This document shows positions 63,943 to 64,000 of a stretch of DNA of 64,000 nt, one piece after another. How positions within the stretch are numbered: the stretch's first letter is position 1; every line of letters starts with the position of its first letter. The notes under the pieces were generated by a model. The model saw only the letters and a list, made by a program, of their open reading frames with translations. It had not been told where the DNA came from and did no database searches. The stretch spans positions 332,692 through 396,691 of the forward strand of contig NZ_KE386795.1 of assembly GCF_000428745.1 (NCBI RefSeq), given 5' to 3'. A program made the position numbers and the translations under genes. This stretch comes from Veillonella magna DSM 19857 (GTDB lineage: Bacteria; Bacillota; Negativicutes; Veillonellales; Veillonellaceae).

Positions 63943-64000
63943 TAAACTTCCAATACGTCCTTTTCTTTTTTATCCTTCAAATCATCAACGGCTTTAATTT
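63942..64000 (-). CDS. frr: Ribosome recycling factor, C-terminal end (cut by window edge)
   Basis: The last 18 codons read I-K-A-V-D-D-L-K-D-K-K-E-K-D-V-L-E-V then stop, the typical RRF C-terminus ending K-E-K-x-V-L-E-V. The position before uppS-cdsA-dxr agrees. The rest lies beyond 64000. Confidence 0.85.
   Translation of the reverse strand, partial: IKAVDDLKDKKEKDVLEV

Overview
The window looks like chromosome of a diderm Firmicute of the class Negativicutes, most probably Veillonella. This is inference, with no database search. A giant YadA-type trimeric autotransporter adhesin implies an outer membrane. Alongside it are Firmicute traits: a lexA/yneA-like divergent SOS pair, the sufCBDSU operon with SufU, a CIRCE operator before groESL, an FMN riboswitch before ribDE-BA-H, and a GerMN lipoprotein. 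A 941-residue FAD/Fe-S dehydrogenase of the D-lactate/glycolate type fits a lactate-using anaerobe.

Layout. (1) 1-15.3 kb: one reading frame of a trimeric autotransporter adhesin, open at the left edge and broken by two in-frame TAG codons 378 bp apart. Its last segment carries about eight 1-kb stalk modules, a YadA anchor and an unusual C-terminal coiled coil. (2) 15.4-18.6 kb: a small accessory/SOS block. It holds a probable type III (TenpIN-like) toxin-antitoxin locus made of a promoter, two 53-bp RNA repeats, a terminator and a toxin gene. It also holds lexA, a divergent YneA-like LysM protein, and a Cre-like tyrosine recombinase with a lox-like palindrome upstream. (3) 18.8-28.4 kb, minus strand: methylthioadenosine/S-adenosylhomocysteine handling (mtnP, mtnA, ahcY, mtaD), then upstream the riboflavin operon ribD-ribE-ribBA-ribH-hslO with its FMN riboswitch. 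(4) 28.5-36.9 kb: an old-yellow-enzyme pseudogene with a MarR regulator, a YeiH transporter with a divergent LysR regulator, the D-lactate dehydrogenase-like protein, an AdoMet-decarboxylase-like protein with a changed active site, a HAD phosphatase and a BFD-type [2Fe-2S] protein. (5) 37-46 kb: sufCBDSU behind a leader that looks like a transcription attenuator, then lysA and groES-groEL. (6) 46-57 kb: the PdtaS/PdtaR kinase-antiterminator pair, tsaE-tsaB-rimI-tsaD (t6A modification), thiL, a cell-wall amidase with a GerMN lipoprotein, a secreted MBL-fold lipoprotein, NAD(P)HX repair and acpS. (7) 57-64 kb: the envelope/isoprenoid operon frr-(small ORF)-uppS-cdsA-dxr-rseP-ispG-proS.

Most genes are housekeeping and on the minus strand. 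Points that stand out are the type III TA locus, the twice amber-interrupted adhesin and its C-terminal extension, the recombinase/palindrome pair, a palindrome centred between the lexA and yneA promoters, the SpeD-like protein lacking its pyruvoyl serine, the suf leader attenuator, and short imperfect tandem repeats just after the stop codons of at least eight different genes. I saw no tRNA, rRNA, CRISPR array or insertion sequence.
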